A stretch of 64,000 bases of DNA from Micromonospora echinospora (GCF_014203425.1 NZ_JACHJC010000001.1:1798001-1862000), one strand, 5' to 3'. Positions 47,573-57,526 are shown, counted from the stretch's first letter. Numbers and translations: made by a program. Notes: generated by a model from the letters alone, not told the origin.

Positions 47573-47582
47573 CGCGCCGACC

Positions 47583-48053
47583 TCAGTCGAGCCCGAGGTC
47601 CCGGCGCAGCTTGGCGACGTGGCCGGTGGCCCGCACGTTGTAGAGCGCCCGTTCGATCTTGCCGTCCTCGTCCACCACGAACGTCGAGCGGATCACTCCG
47701 GTGACCGTGCGGCCGTACATCTGCTTCTCGCCGAACGCGCCGTACGCGGTCAGCACCGCCTTGTCCGCGTCGGAGACCAGCGGGAACGTGATCGCGTCCC
47801 GCTCGCGGAACTTCGCGAGCTTGGCCGGCTTGTCCGGCGAGATGCCCACCACCTCGTAGCCGGCGGCCTGCAGCGAGGCGAGGGAGTCCCGGAAGTCACA
47901 CGCCTGCTTGGTGCAGCCGGGCGTCATGGCGGCCGGGTACGCGTACAGGATGGCCTTGCGGCCGCGCAGGTCGGCCAGGGTGAGCGTCCCGCCGTCGTCG
48001 GTGGGGAGGGTGAACTCGGGGGCGGGGTCGCCGGGGCTGAGGCGGTCGGTCAT
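47583..48053 (-). CDS. bcp: Thioredoxin-dependent peroxiredoxin, Bcp/PrxQ family
   Basis: 156 aa. Reduces peroxides with thioredoxin. The peroxidatic Cys is in AAMTPGCTKQACDFRD and the resolving Cys five residues later, as in the alpha-2 helix type of PrxQ. The usual P-x3-T before the first Cys appears as PAAMTPGC. The downstream FGEKQMYGRTVTGVIRSTFVVDEDG matches the family. ATG at 48053. Confidence 0.93.
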   Translation of the reverse strand: MTDRLSPGDPAPEFTLPTDDGGTLTLADLRGRKAILYAYPAAMTPGCTKQACDFRDSLASLQAAGYEVVGISPDKPAKLAKFRERDAITFPLVSDADKAVLTAYGAFGEKQMYGRTVTGVIRSTFVVDEDGKIERALYNVRATGHVAKLRRDLGLD

Positions 48054-48123
48054 GGCGGTGACGATACCGCCGTGCCCGGGGCGGCGGCCGACGGCGACGC
48101 GCGGGCGGGGTGACGGCCACAAC

Positions 48124-48154
48124 TGGGTTGTTGCTACATATTGGCAACAACCCA
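48124..48154. promoter_or_regulatory. Perfect 11-9-11 inverted repeat in the cbiM promoter
   Basis: TGGGTTGTTGC (48124-48134) and GCAACAACCCA (48144-48154) are exact inverted copies around TACATATTG. A TACGCT -10 box follows at 48165-48170, so the repeat covers the -35 region. Size and place are those of a repressor operator, probably metal responsive. Confidence 0.75.
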
Positions 48155-48176
48155 TTCCTGGAAATACGCTGAGCCC

Positions 48177-48896
48177 GTGGACACCCTGGCGATGCACATC
48201 TCCAACGGGATCATCAACGGTCCCGTTGCCGCGATCTTCGCGGCCCTCGCCCTGGCCGCGCTCGCCTTCTGTGTGCTGCGTGGCCGGGCCGACCTGGACG
48301 ACCGGCTGGCCCCGATGGCAGGGCTGGTCGCCGCGTTCATCTTCGCCGTGCAGATGCTCAACTTCCCGATCTTCACCGCCGGGGTCAGCGGCCACCTGCT
48401 CGGCGGCGCGCTGGCCGCGCTGCTCGTCGGTCCCTGGGTCGGCGCGCTCTGCGTGGCGGTGGTGCTCATCGTGCAGGCGCTGGTCTTCGGTGACGGTGGC
48501 GTGGCGATGCTCGGCCTCAACATCACCAACATGGCGCTGCTCGGCACCGCCGCCGCGTACCTGCTGATCGCGCTGCTGCTGCGGGTGCTGCCGCGTACCC
48601 GGGCCGGGCTGGCGGTCACCGCGTTCGTCTCCGCGCTGGTCAGCGTGCTCGTCGCGTCTCAGGGCTTCGTCCTGCAGTATTGGCTGGGCGGCACCACCGA
48701 CCTCGGCGGCAACCTCGCCGGGCTGGCCGGCACCATGGCCTTCGCCCACCTGCTGATCGGCATCGGCGAGGGCCTGATCACCGCGACCACTGTGGTCACC
48801 GTCGCCAAGGTCCGGCCCGATCTGGTGTACGCGCTGCGCGCCCTCAAGCCGGCCGCGCCGGCTCCCGCCGTCCCGGTCGCCGGAGGTGCCCGATGA
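48177..48896 (+). CDS. cbiM: Cobalt ECF transporter substrate-capture protein CbiM
   Basis: 239 aa from the GTG at 48177 (or 234 from the ATG at 48192). The metal-binding start MHISNGIINGPVAAI matches CbiM/NikM, whose first residues and an early His coordinate the ion once the N-terminus is exposed, which favours processing to or initiation at Met48192. About seven membrane helices follow, with NFPIFTAGVSGHLLGGALAALLVGPW and AFAHLLIGIGEGLITA. TACGCT ends 6 bases before the GTG, arguing for a leaderless GTG start. First gene of cbiMNQO. Confidence 0.92.
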   Translation: MDTLAMHISNGIINGPVAAIFAALALAALAFCVLRGRADLDDRLAPMAGLVAAFIFAVQMLNFPIFTAGVSGHLLGGALAALLVGPWVGALCVAVVLIVQALVFGDGGVAMLGLNITNMALLGTAAAYLLIALLLRVLPRTRAGLAVTAFVSALVSVLVASQGFVLQYWLGGTTDLGGNLAGLAGTMAFAHLLIGIGEGLITATTVVTVAKVRPDLVYALRALKPAAPAPAVPVAGGAR

Positions 48897-49303
48897 GCAA
48901 GCGTCAGTGGCCGTTCCTGCTCGGTGGCCTGCTGGTGGCCCTGCTGCTGGCGGGTGTGGTGAGCAACTACGCCTCGTCGCACCCGGACGGGCTGGACTCG
49001 TCGCTGCTGAAGGGCTGCACCGTCAACGCCGACGACGAGATCACCGGCGGCAGCTGCCCGGCCCAGGAGGCGAAGGACCACGAGCTGGCGGACAGCCCGC
49101 TGGCCGACTACGGCGTACGCGGAATCGGCAACGACTTCGTCTCCACCGGCCTGTCCGGCGTGCTCGGCGTGCTGCTCACCTTCGCGCTCGGCGGCGGCCT
49201 GTTCTGGCTGGCCCGCCGCCGCGGCCCCGCGGCTCCCGCCCCGAACGCCGCGAGCGCCGACCCGGTGGACGAGGCCGCGACCCGGTCCAGCGGCGCCCGC
49301 TGA
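48893..49303 (+). CDS. cbiN: Cobalt transport protein CbiN
   Basis: 136 aa. Two membrane helices flank an outer loop with the CbiN signature SSHPDGLDSSLLKG. CbiN assists CbiM in metal loading. The C-terminal tail past the second helix (about 110-136) is longer and Ala/Pro-rich. Start overlaps cbiM by four bases. Confidence 0.9.
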   Translation: MSKRQWPFLLGGLLVALLLAGVVSNYASSHPDGLDSSLLKGCTVNADDEITGGSCPAQEAKDHELADSPLADYGVRGIGNDFVSTGLSGVLGVLLTFALGGGLFWLARRRGPAAPAPNAASADPVDEAATRSSGAR

Positions 49304-49305
49304 CC

Positions 49306-50072
49306 GTGGGCGCCGGGCACGCGCACGTGCTCTACCGCGAGTCCGGCTCGCCGGTGCACCGCCTCCCGCCGGAGGTGAAGATCACCGCCATGGTGCTCTT
49401 CACAGTGGCGGTGGTGGCCACGCCCCGGGAGGCGTACTGGGCCTTCGGCGGGTACGCGCTCCTGGTCGCCGTGGTGGCCGCGCTGGCCCGGGTCGGCCCG
49501 CGCTGGCTGCTCAGCCGGGCGCTGATCGAGCTGCCGTTCGTGCTGTTCGCGTTCGCGCTGCCGTTCCTCGGGGCGGGGGAGCGGGTCGAGGTGGCCGGGC
49601 TCGCCCTGTCCGTCGACGGGCTGCACGGCGCGTTCAACATCCTCGCCAAGGGCACGCTCGGCGTACTCGCGTCGCTCCTGCTGGCGGCGACCACGACGAC
49701 GCGTGACCTGCTGATCGGCCTGGACCGGCTGCGCTGCCCGCAGATCCTCACCCAGATCGCCACGTTCATGCTGCGCTACCTGGAGGTGCTGGTCGGCGAG
49801 GCCCGCCGGATGCGGGTGGCGCGGGTGTCCCGGGGCGACGATCCGCGGTTCCTGTGGCAGTTGCGCGGCTTCGCGGCCGGGGTCGGCGCGCTGTTCCTGC
49901 GCGCGTTCGAGCGCGGCGAGCGGGTCTACCTGGCGATGCTCTCCCGCGGCTACACCGGCCGGATGCCGGCGGTGTGGCAGGGGGCCGGCGCGGCCACCGC
50001 CGGCCAGTGGGCGGCCGCCGCGACGGTGCCGGCGATCGCGGCCACCATCGCCGCCGTCGCGCTCGTCCTGCA

Positions 50073-50076
<4 letters not shown>
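49306..50076 (+). CDS. cbiQ: Cobalt ECF transporter T component CbiQ
   Basis: 256 aa. Transmembrane T component joining the S unit to the ATPase. The coupling-helix signatures are visible as RYLEVLVGEARRMRVARVSRGDDP (first ARG-type motif) and FERGERVYLAMLSRGYTGRMP (second). HRLPPEVKITAMVLFTVAVV begins helix 1. GTG start two bases after the cbiN stop. Confidence 0.92.
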
Positions 50077-50806
<730 letters not shown>

Positions 50807-50834
<28 letters not shown>

Positions 50835-51934
50835 CCCGGGGCCGGGGTTACGGGATCGGGGTGGGGGGTGGTACGGGCTGCTCTTGCGGCGGTTCGCAGG
50901 CGCAGCAGGCCGGCGGCCACCGCGCCGGCGCCTGTGGCCAGGCCGACGACGACGAGCACCCGCACCAGGACGGGCGGGCCGGCGGCCGGGGGAATCGCGC
51001 GGGACAGCGCGGCGAGGTTCGTCACCCCGGCGAACACCGTGAGGCAGGCGCCGGCGAGCGCCAGCACGAAGTCGGCGGCCGGGCGGCGGGCGAGCGCGTA
51101 CCCGCCCGCGGCCAGTGCGCCGAGGCCGGTGAGCAGCGTCCACACCTGCCCGGTGACCAGTTCGGCGAGCATCCCGCCGACACCGGGCGTGCCGGTGTCG
51201 AACGCCCGGGCGACGGTGAGCGCCACTGTCGCCGCGCCGCCCAGGGCGAGCAGCGCGCCCACCCCGCGCAGCGCGCGTACTCCGGCGGTCGTGCCGCCCG
51301 GAGCCAGCCCGGCCGCGCCGATCACCAGGAAGCCGAGCGTGGCGGCCACCCACCAGGGGTACGGGTCGGGCGGCGGCACCCAGTCCAGCGTGCCGCGTAC
51401 GGCTCCGGCGGTGTCACCGGCGCGCAGCGGCACCGTCCAGTCGCGTACCCGGTGCTCCCGGTCCGGGGCGGCGGCGACGGCGGCCGGGGGCGCGTCCGCC
51501 CGCCACAGCGTGCGCTGGTCGTGCCAGCGGGCGGTGGGCCCGTCTTCGATCCGTCGCCAGTCGGGCGCGGCGGCCGGGTTCGCCTCGGCCGGCAGCCGGG
51601 TCTCGCCGGCCAGCGTCCGGTTCAGGTACGTGGCGGGGGAGTGGATGTTCTCGTACACGCCACCCGGGCCGACGCGCAGGTACGGCTCGCCGGAGTAGCC
51701 CAGCACGGTGACCTCGGCGCCGGTGTCGTTCGTCAGCTCCAGCCGCGCGCCGGCCTCCACCATGCGGGCGGTGAGTCCGGGCCGGGCCGGGTCGACGCCG
51801 GTGATAGTGGCGCGGTAGTCGGTGCCGTCGGGCGCGTCCGCGCCGTGCGCGGCGGCCGGCGCGGCGAACGTGAGCAGGGCGGTGGCCGCGACGGTGAGCA
51901 CCAGCGCGGCCCGGCGCAGGGGTGCGGGGATCAC
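50807..51934 (-). CDS. Secreted/membrane protein of the copper-redox cluster, function unknown
   Basis: 375 aa. Signal peptide (RRAALVLTVAATALLTFAAPAAAHG), an external beta-rich domain (about 35-185; YRATITGVDPARPGLTARMV ... LELTNDTGAEVTVLGYSGEPYLRV), then five or six membrane helices to a short tail. Proteins of this shape often accompany YcnI and CopCD genes in actinobacteria; the mature chain would start near His as in copper-handling proteins (AHGADAP). No known catalytic motif. It overlaps the DsbA-like gene by four bases. Confidence 0.7.
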
Positions 51935-52647
51935 TTCCCGGCCGCCTCCACCGCCGCCTTGATCCCTTCCGGGCTGCGGTCCCGCAGCTCACTGCCGTTG
52001 ATCTTGATGGTTGGGGTGCCGGTCACGCCGGCCTTGCTCGCCTCGTCGGTGACGTGCCCGGTCCACGACCGGTACGTGCCGTCGGATACGCAGGACGCGA
52101 ACTCGTCCCGGTTCAGCCCGACGCCCGCGCCGATGTCGACCAGCTCGTCGTTGCTGAGCCCGGCGCCGCCCTCCGGCGGCTGCTTGTCGAAGAGCTGCTC
52201 GGTGAACTCGCGGAACTTGCCCCCCTGCGCGGCGCAGCCGGAGGCGGCCGAGGAGCGGGTGGAGTACTCGGTGGTGGAGAAGCGGTTCAGGAAGGCGACC
52301 GGGTGGAACACGAGCTTGGCCTTGCCCTCGTTGACGAGCTGGTTGAGCGTCTCGCCGTTGATCTGCTGGAACTGCTTGCAGGCCGGGCAGAGGTAGTCCT
52401 CGTACAGGTCGATGGTGACCGGGCCGGTGCCCTGGACGATGCCGGTGCCGGCGTCGTTGGCCCCGGGCGGGGCGGTGAAGTCGTCCGACTTCTGGCTGGA
52501 GTAGACGGCCCAGCCGATGCCACCGGCGATGACCAGCACCAGCACGGCGGCGATCGACGTCCACAGCGTGCGCTTGCGGCGCTTCTCCCGGGCGATCTGC
52601 TCGCGTACCACCCGTGCCGCGTCCCTGCGACCCTTGCGGCTACTCAT
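51931..52647 (-). CDS. Membrane-anchored DsbA-like thiol oxidoreductase
   Basis: 238 aa. Cytosolic basic N-terminus, one membrane helix (about 28-50), then a thioredoxin fold with an inserted helical domain. Active-site CPAC in DLYEDYLCPACKQFQ, and the cis-Pro loop GVTGTPTIKING. Two further Cys (SGCAAQGG and ASCVSDG) lie in the helical insert. It likely oxidises or isomerises secreted proteins, with MauE upstream as possible electron partner. Confidence 0.9.
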   Translation of the reverse strand: MSSRKGRRDAARVVREQIAREKRRKRTLWTSIAAVLVLVIAGGIGWAVYSSQKSDDFTAPPGANDAGTGIVQGTGPVTIDLYEDYLCPACKQFQQINGETLNQLVNEGKAKLVFHPVAFLNRFSTTEYSTRSSAASGCAAQGGKFREFTEQLFDKQPPEGGAGLSNDELVDIGAGVGLNRDEFASCVSDGTYRSWTGHVTDEASKAGVTGTPTIKINGSELRDRSPEGIKAAVEAAGK

Positions 52648-53194
52648 CCTCGTCCTCCACTGTGTCGTCGCCGGCCAGCCAGCCGTCCACCGAGAACGGG
52701 GTACGGGGCCAGATCAGCAGGAACCCGGCAAGCGCCAGGAACCCCAGGTCCCGGAGGATCTCCGGGAGGTAGCTGGGCGTCTCGCCGGCGGCGAGCTGGC
52801 CGCCGCTGCCGAAGCACCCGCAGTCGATGGCCAGGCCGCGCGCCCAGGCCGAGGCGATGCCGGCGATGAAGACCACGAGCAGCGCCGCCGAGACCCCGGC
52901 GCTGACCCGGGTGGCCAGCCCGGCGAGAAGCAGCAGACCCAGGGCCAGCTCGACGAAGGGCAGCGCCGCGCCGATCACGGTGGCCAGGTCGTACGGCATC
53001 ACCTGGTAGGCGTTGACGGCCCGGCCGGAGGCAGCGAGGTCGCCGACCTTGGTGCCACCGGCGATCAGCCAGACGGCGGCAAGTCCGAGTCGGGCCGCGA
53101 TGCCGAGCCAGGGCCGCAGGGTCTGCCAGCGCCCGGCCGGGGAGGGGGAGGGGGAGGGGGAGGGGGTCACATTCATTCGTCGTCCGAGCGTCAC
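52640..53194 (-). CDS. MauE/DoxX-type redox membrane protein
   Basis: 184 aa. Four to five membrane helices: LGIAARLGLAAVWLIAGGTKV, YDLATVIGAALPFVELALGLLLLAGLA, and the cysteine motif IDCGCFGSGGQLA typical of MauE-like proteins thought to pass reducing or oxidising equivalents to periplasmic thioredoxins. It overlaps the DsbA-like gene by eight bases. The N-terminus is TPSPSPSPSP, encoded by a G-rich tandem repeat; an ATG at 53176 is the alternative start. Confidence 0.8.
   Translation of the reverse strand: MTLGRRMNVTPSPSPSPSPAGRWQTLRPWLGIAARLGLAAVWLIAGGTKVGDLAASGRAVNAYQVMPYDLATVIGAALPFVELALGLLLLAGLATRVSAGVSAALLVVFIAGIASAWARGLAIDCGCFGSGGQLAAGETPSYLPEILRDLGFLALAGFLLIWPRTPFSVDGWLAGDDTVEDEDE
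53142..53167. repeat. (GGGGGA)n tract inside the mauE-like 5' end
   Basis: The plus strand reads GGGGAGGGGGAGGGGGAGGG and continues to 53167, with five G-runs of four or more separated by single A; this can form a G-quadruplex. On the coding strand it encodes alternating Ser-Pro. Confidence 0.85.
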
Positions 53195-53206
53195 GATTGG
53201 TTCCCG

Positions 53207-53794
53207 CTATCCGGTCATCGTGTCGCCGACGGCGCCGACCAGCTCGTCGCGGGCGCGGGCCACCCGGGAGCGGATGGTGCCCACCGGCACCCCCTCCACG
53301 TCGGCGGCCTCGGCGTAGGAGAGGCCGAGCAACTGGGTGAGCACGAAAGCGGAGCGCCGCTCGGCCGGTAGCCGGCGGACGAGGTCGGTGGCGCCGAGCT
53401 GACCGGCCGGGTCCGGGTAGAGGCGGTCGGTGGCGGCCTGGGCGGCGAGCCGCGCGTCGAGCCGCCGGCGGCGTACGACTGTGCGCAGGTGGTCGGCGCA
53501 GGCCCGGCGGGCGATGCCGAGCAACCAGGTACGCACGCTGGAGCGCCCTTCGAAGCCGGGCAGCGCCCGGAACGCCCGCAGGTACGTCTCCTGGGTCAGG
53601 TCGTCCGCGCTGTCCGGGTCGACGAGCGCGGCGGCGAAGCGCCACACCTCGGCCTGGGTGGCCCGGACGAGGGCGGCCTGCGCGTCGCGGTCCCCGTCGC
53701 GGGCGGCCAGCGCCCAGCCGGTGGCCGTGTCCCGGACAGCCTCGGAGACCGCCTCGTGGCGGTCGGCGGCGGTGTCGCGCGGGCCGGGGATCAC
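53207..53794 (-). CDS. ECF-family RNA polymerase sigma factor
   Basis: 195 aa. Region 2: ALVRATQAEVWRFAAALV...ADDLTQETYLRAFRALPGFEGRSSVRTWLLGIARRACADHLR; region 4: LPAERRSAFVLTQLLGLSYAEAADVEGVPVGTIRSRVARARDEL. No anti-sigma gene is adjacent on either side; instead the next gene is the MauE-like protein, 12 bases downstream. GTG start at 53794, with TAACCT eight bases upstream, suggesting a near-leaderless message. Likely controls its own redox operon and perhaps the divergent copper genes. Confidence 0.92.
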   Translation of the reverse strand: MIPGPRDTAADRHEAVSEAVRDTATGWALAARDGDRDAQAALVRATQAEVWRFAAALVDPDSADDLTQETYLRAFRALPGFEGRSSVRTWLLGIARRACADHLRTVVRRRRLDARLAAQAATDRLYPDPAGQLGATDLVRRLPAERRSAFVLTQLLGLSYAEAADVEGVPVGTIRSRVARARDELVGAVGDTMTG

Positions 53795-54007
53795 GTCACC
53801 CGAGGTTACGCGGCGTACCTGGGCGGGACAGGGTCCTTCGGCCCATTCCGTGGTCCCGCACACGCCGGGAACTTTTTCCCGCCGCCGTCCGACTACCCTC
53901 CCATGACCTCCGAGCAGGCCCGGCGTGGCACGCGCCGCCGTGCCGGGTGGGCGCTCGGTCACGCCCGCCCGAGACCGGCTCGCCGGATCGGCCCCGGTTC
54001 GGGAACC

Positions 54008-55684
54008 ATGGCGGTCATGACTGCTGCCGTACGCCGCCCGTTCCGGGCCGTCGCCGCCAGATCCGGGGCCGTCGCCGGGCTGCTGCTCCTGCTGGTCGCC
54101 CTGCTGCTCGTGCCGGCGACCCCGGCCAGCGCCCACGCGGTGCTGGTGAGCAGCAGCCCGGCGGCCTCCGCCGTGGTGCCCGACGCGCCCGCGCAGGTGG
54201 TGATCACCTTCAGCGAGAGCGTCCGCAAGGTGCCCGGGAAGGTACGCGTGATCGCCCCCGACGGCTCGCGGGCCGACCGGGGCGAGCCGACGTTCCAGGG
54301 CGCCGAGGTCACCATCCCGGTGGACCCCGGCGCGGGGCGCGGCACCTACCTGGTGAGCTACCGGGTCATCTCGGCGGACAGTCACCCAGTCTCCGGCGCC
54401 TTCACCTACTCCGTCGGCGCGCCGTCCGAGCCGCCCACCGACAGCGGCACTGACAACCGGGCGAACCCGGTGACCGAGACCGCGGTGAAGGTGGCGAAGT
54501 ACGCCGGCTACGCCGGGTTGCTGCTGCTCGTCGGCCCGGCGCTGGTGCTGGCCGCGCTCTGGCCGCGCCGGCTGTCCCGCCGCGGCCCGGCCCGGCTGGC
54601 CTGGACCGGGCTAGGCGTGCTGGCGGTGGCGACGCTGGCCGAGGTGTGGCTCCAGGTGCCCTACGTCAACGGCGGCGGCCTGTTCGACGTGACCGGCTCC
54701 GGGCTCGGCGACGTGCTCGGCAGCGCGTACGGCACGACCCACCTGGTCCGGCTGGGCCTGCTCGCCGCGGCGGCGTTCCTGCTCCGGCCGCTGTTCGCCG
54801 GCCCGGTCGGCCGCACCGACGGGATCATCCTCGCCGTCCTCGGCGGCGCCGCGCTGTTCACCTGGCCGCTCGCCGGGCACGCGGCGGCCTCACCGGCCCC
54901 GGCCGTGTCGGTGGTGGTGGACGCGGTGCACCTGGGCGCGATGGCGGTCTGGCTCGGTGGCCTGGTGATGCTCGCGGTGTTCCTGCTGCGCCGGGCCGAC
55001 GAGCGCGAGCTGGACGCGATCCTGCCGATCTGGTCCCGCTGGGCGGCGCTCGCGGTGGCCGCGCTGCTGCTGGCCGGCACCGTGCAGGGGCTGATCGAGG
55101 TGGCCAGCCTCCAGGCCCTGATCGACACCACGTACGGGCAGCTGCTGCTCGCCAAGATCGCGCTGTTCGCGCTGGTGATCGGCGTGGCCGCGTACTCCCG
55201 GGCGCTGGTGCGGCGGCGGGTCGCCGCCGGACGGCCGGGCGCGATGCGGCGGGCCGTGGTGGCCGAGCTGGCCATCACGGCGGTGGTGCTGGGCGTGTCG
55301 GCGACGCTCGTGCAGACCACACCGGCGCGGACCGCTGTCGCGGACGCGCCGGGCACCTCGCCCGGCTACTTCTCCACCACGCTGAGCAGTCCGATCTACT
55401 CGCTCCAGGTCGAGCTGGACCCGGCCGAGACCGGCAACAACTCGATGCACCTGTACGCCTACACCCCCGACAACAGGCCGCAGCCGGTGCAGGAGTGGAA
55501 GGTCACCGCCGCCCTGCCGTCGGCCGGGATCGAACCGATCACGGTCCCGCTGCTGCCGTTGAGCGACAACCACGCCACCGGCGAGGTCAACCTGCCGGCC
55601 CGTGGTGACTGGCAGTTGCGCATCACCGTCCGCACGTCCGACATCGACCAGGCCACGGTGACCGCCACCGTGCCGATCAAGTAA
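54008..55684 (+). CDS. CopC-CopD fusion copper resistance/uptake protein
   Basis: 558 aa from ATG 54008. A signal peptide ends at ASA, so the mature chain starts HAVLVSSSPA with the CopC copper-binding N-terminal His; the CopC fold continues through VVITFSESVRK and ISADSHPVSGAFTYSV (second His site). About eight membrane helices of CopD follow (about 160-430), and a C-terminal extracellular domain (YSLQVELDPAETGNNSMHLYAY..., about 440-558) ends the chain. It handles copper across the membrane. ATGs at 53903 and 54017 are alternatives. YcnI follows 16 bases later. Confidence 0.88.
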   Translation: MAVMTAAVRRPFRAVAARSGAVAGLLLLLVALLLVPATPASAHAVLVSSSPAASAVVPDAPAQVVITFSESVRKVPGKVRVIAPDGSRADRGEPTFQGAEVTIPVDPGAGRGTYLVSYRVISADSHPVSGAFTYSVGAPSEPPTDSGTDNRANPVTETAVKVAKYAGYAGLLLLVGPALVLAALWPRRLSRRGPARLAWTGLGVLAVATLAEVWLQVPYVNGGGLFDVTGSGLGDVLGSAYGTTHLVRLGLLAAAAFLLRPLFAGPVGRTDGIILAVLGGAALFTWPLAGHAAASPAPAVSVVVDAVHLGAMAVWLGGLVMLAVFLLRRADERELDAILPIWSRWAALAVAALLLAGTVQGLIEVASLQALIDTTYGQLLLAKIALFALVIGVAAYSRALVRRRVAAGRPGAMRRAVVAELAITAVVLGVSATLVQTTPARTAVADAPGTSPGYFSTTLSSPIYSLQVELDPAETGNNSMHLYAYTPDNRPQPVQEWKVTAALPSAGIEPITVPLLPLSDNHATGEVNLPARGDWQLRITVRTSDIDQATVTATVPIK

Positions 55685-55700
55685 CGGGAAGGTCCCACTG

Positions 55701-56432
55701 ATGATCCGTCTCCGGCGCTCCGCGACCGTCGCCGCGCTGACTCTCGCCGCCGTCGCCACGACCGTGCTCGGCCTGGCCGGGTCGGCTTCGGCGCACGTCA
55801 CGATCAACCCGGCCGAGGGCAAGCAGGGCGGCTACAGCCGGTTCGCCTTCCGGGTGCCGAACGAGAGCGACACGGCGTCGACGGTCAAGGTCGAGGTGAA
55901 CCTGCCGGAGAACGCGCCTGTCGGTTCGGTCTCCACCATGCCGGTGCCGGGCTGGACGGTGGCCGTGGAGAAGCGCAAGGTCGACCCGCCGATCGAGGTG
56001 CACGGCAGCCAGCTCACCGAGGCGGTCTCCAAGCTGACCTTCACGGCCGCGCCGAACGGCGGCGTCAAGCCGGGCGAGTTCCAGGAGTTCCCGGTGTCGA
56101 TGGGCCCGCTGCCGCAGGTCGACACGATGGTGTTCAAGGTCCTCCAGACGTACTCCGACGGCAACGTGTCCCGGTGGATCGAGGAGCCGACGCCGGGCGC
56201 GGAGGAGCCGGAGAACCCGGCGCCGGTGCTCAAGCTGGCCGCCGCCGAGAACGCTCCGGCCTCGCCCGGCGCGAGCGCGCCGGCAGCCGAGGCGGCCGAC
56301 GACGATGACGACGCCGAGTCGGGCGCGGCCGTCGCGCTCGGGGTGGCCGGGCTGGTCGCCGGTCTCGGCGGCCTGGTCCTCGGCGGCCTGGCGTTCGCGC
56401 GTACCCGGCGGGAGCCCGCCGCGAAGTCCTGA
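55701..56432 (+). CDS. ycnI: YcnI-family (DUF1775) copper-binding membrane protein
   Basis: 243 aa. Signal peptide to SASA; the mature N-terminal His (HVTINPAEGKQGGYSRFAFRVPNE) is the copper ligand in YcnI of Bacillus subtilis, together with a conserved Trp seen here in PGWTVAVEKRKV. A Cupredoxin-like beta domain (to about 180) is followed by an acidic stretch (DDDDDAES) and one C-terminal membrane helix. It partners CopCD in copper trafficking. Confidence 0.9.
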   Translation: MIRLRRSATVAALTLAAVATTVLGLAGSASAHVTINPAEGKQGGYSRFAFRVPNESDTASTVKVEVNLPENAPVGSVSTMPVPGWTVAVEKRKVDPPIEVHGSQLTEAVSKLTFTAAPNGGVKPGEFQEFPVSMGPLPQVDTMVFKVLQTYSDGNVSRWIEEPTPGAEEPENPAPVLKLAAAENAPASPGASAPAAEAADDDDDAESGAAVALGVAGLVAGLGGLVLGGLAFARTRREPAAKS

Positions 56433-56572
56433 ACGCGAGCGACGCACCGGCCCGGCGGAACGATCCGCCGGGCCGGTCGCCGTCCCGGCCGGGTGCCGCC
56501 GATATCCGGCGATCGGCCGACCCGCGTCGGTAAGGTCGGCCGGGTAGTTGGCTACCGAGAGGGACGACGCGA

Positions 56573-57424
56573 ATGCGTTTCGCACGCACGATTGCCGGCA
56601 TGGTGCTGCTGGCGCTGGGGGTTCCGGCCCTGCTGGCCGGCGCCGGCCTCTGGCTCGCGGCCCGGCACGCCGACCCGGACGGCGGCTTCGGCGCCCGGTT
56701 CGAGCCGGTCCGCACGCCCGCCCGCGCGGTGCTGGTGACCGACGTGGACGCGCTGCTGCGTACCGACCTGCCGGTGGCCCGCACCGGGCAGGCCCGGCTG
56801 CACCTCACCGCACGGGACGATCACGGCCCGGTCTTCCTCGGCCTCGCCCCGACCGACCAGGTGCGGGGGTGGCTGGCCGACGTCCCGCACAGCACCGTGC
56901 GCCGCGTCGCTGTCACCCGGGGGCCGCTTCCCGTCGATCTCGACCCGGCCACCGCCGGCGACGGCGTCGCCGTGCCGCTGGCTCAGCCCTTCTGGGTACG
57001 CGAGGGCATCGGCTCGCTGGAGTGGAGCCCGGCCGAGCTGAGCGGCCGGTCGTTGAGCCTGGTGGTGATGCGCGTCGACGGCGCCGACGGGCTCGACCTG
57101 CGGATGCGGGGCGAGCTGCGGGCCGGCTGGTTCCCCGGGCTGGCGTGGGCGCTGCTGACCGGCGGGACGCTGTTCGTGATCCTCGCCGTGGTGGTGCTGC
57201 TGCGGCCGCTGCGGCCGCGTGAGGTGGTCTTCGTGGTCGAGCCGGACCAGGTGCCGGTGCTGGCCGGGCGCCTCGGCGTCACCTCGCTGAGCGGGCTGGG
57301 CCGGCAGCCGGGTCCGGCGTCGCGGCCCGAACGGCATCTCGTGGCGGTGGGCTCGGGCGCCGGCGGGCGGGCCCGCGCGGCGATCGCCCCGCTGCCCAGC
57401 CGGTGCCCGGACGACCAGGACTGA
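56573..57424 (+). CDS. Hypothetical membrane protein with two transmembrane helices
   Basis: 283 aa. Helix one at about 7-30 (IAGMVLLALGVPALLAGAGLWLA), an outer beta-rich domain of about 150 residues (VLVTDVDALLRTDLPVARTGQARLHLTARDD...), helix two at about 190-212, and a cytosolic tail. No motif recognised. It follows the copper genes after 140 bp, with its own ribosome binding site GAGAGGGA, and ends at a strong shared terminator. Confidence 0.65.
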   Translation: MRFARTIAGMVLLALGVPALLAGAGLWLAARHADPDGGFGARFEPVRTPARAVLVTDVDALLRTDLPVARTGQARLHLTARDDHGPVFLGLAPTDQVRGWLADVPHSTVRRVAVTRGPLPVDLDPATAGDGVAVPLAQPFWVREGIGSLEWSPAELSGRSLSLVVMRVDGADGLDLRMRGELRAGWFPGLAWALLTGGTLFVILAVVVLLRPLRPREVVFVVEPDQVPVLAGRLGVTSLSGLGRQPGPASRPERHLVAVGSGAGGRARAAIAPLPSRCPDDQD

Positions 57425-57439
57425 CGACCAAGAACCCGA

Positions 57440-57472
57440 ACGGCCCTCCGCGCTGCCGACGCGGAGGGCCGT
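57440..57472. terminator. Strong bidirectional terminator
   Basis: A perfect 13-bp stem (ACGGCCCTCCGCG / CGCGGAGGGCCGT) with a 7-base loop between convergent genes. Confidence 0.85.
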
Positions 57473-57526
57473 CCTCACCGGGGGATCGGTGCTACCTGGG
57501 AGAAATCTGAGGTAGTTGAGACCAGA

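Noticed and set aside
48060..48176. Cobalamin riboswitch upstream of cbiM
   Set aside because: The gap to bcp is only about 120 bases, has no B12-box-like sequence, and the -10 box lies next to the start codon, leaving no leader RNA.
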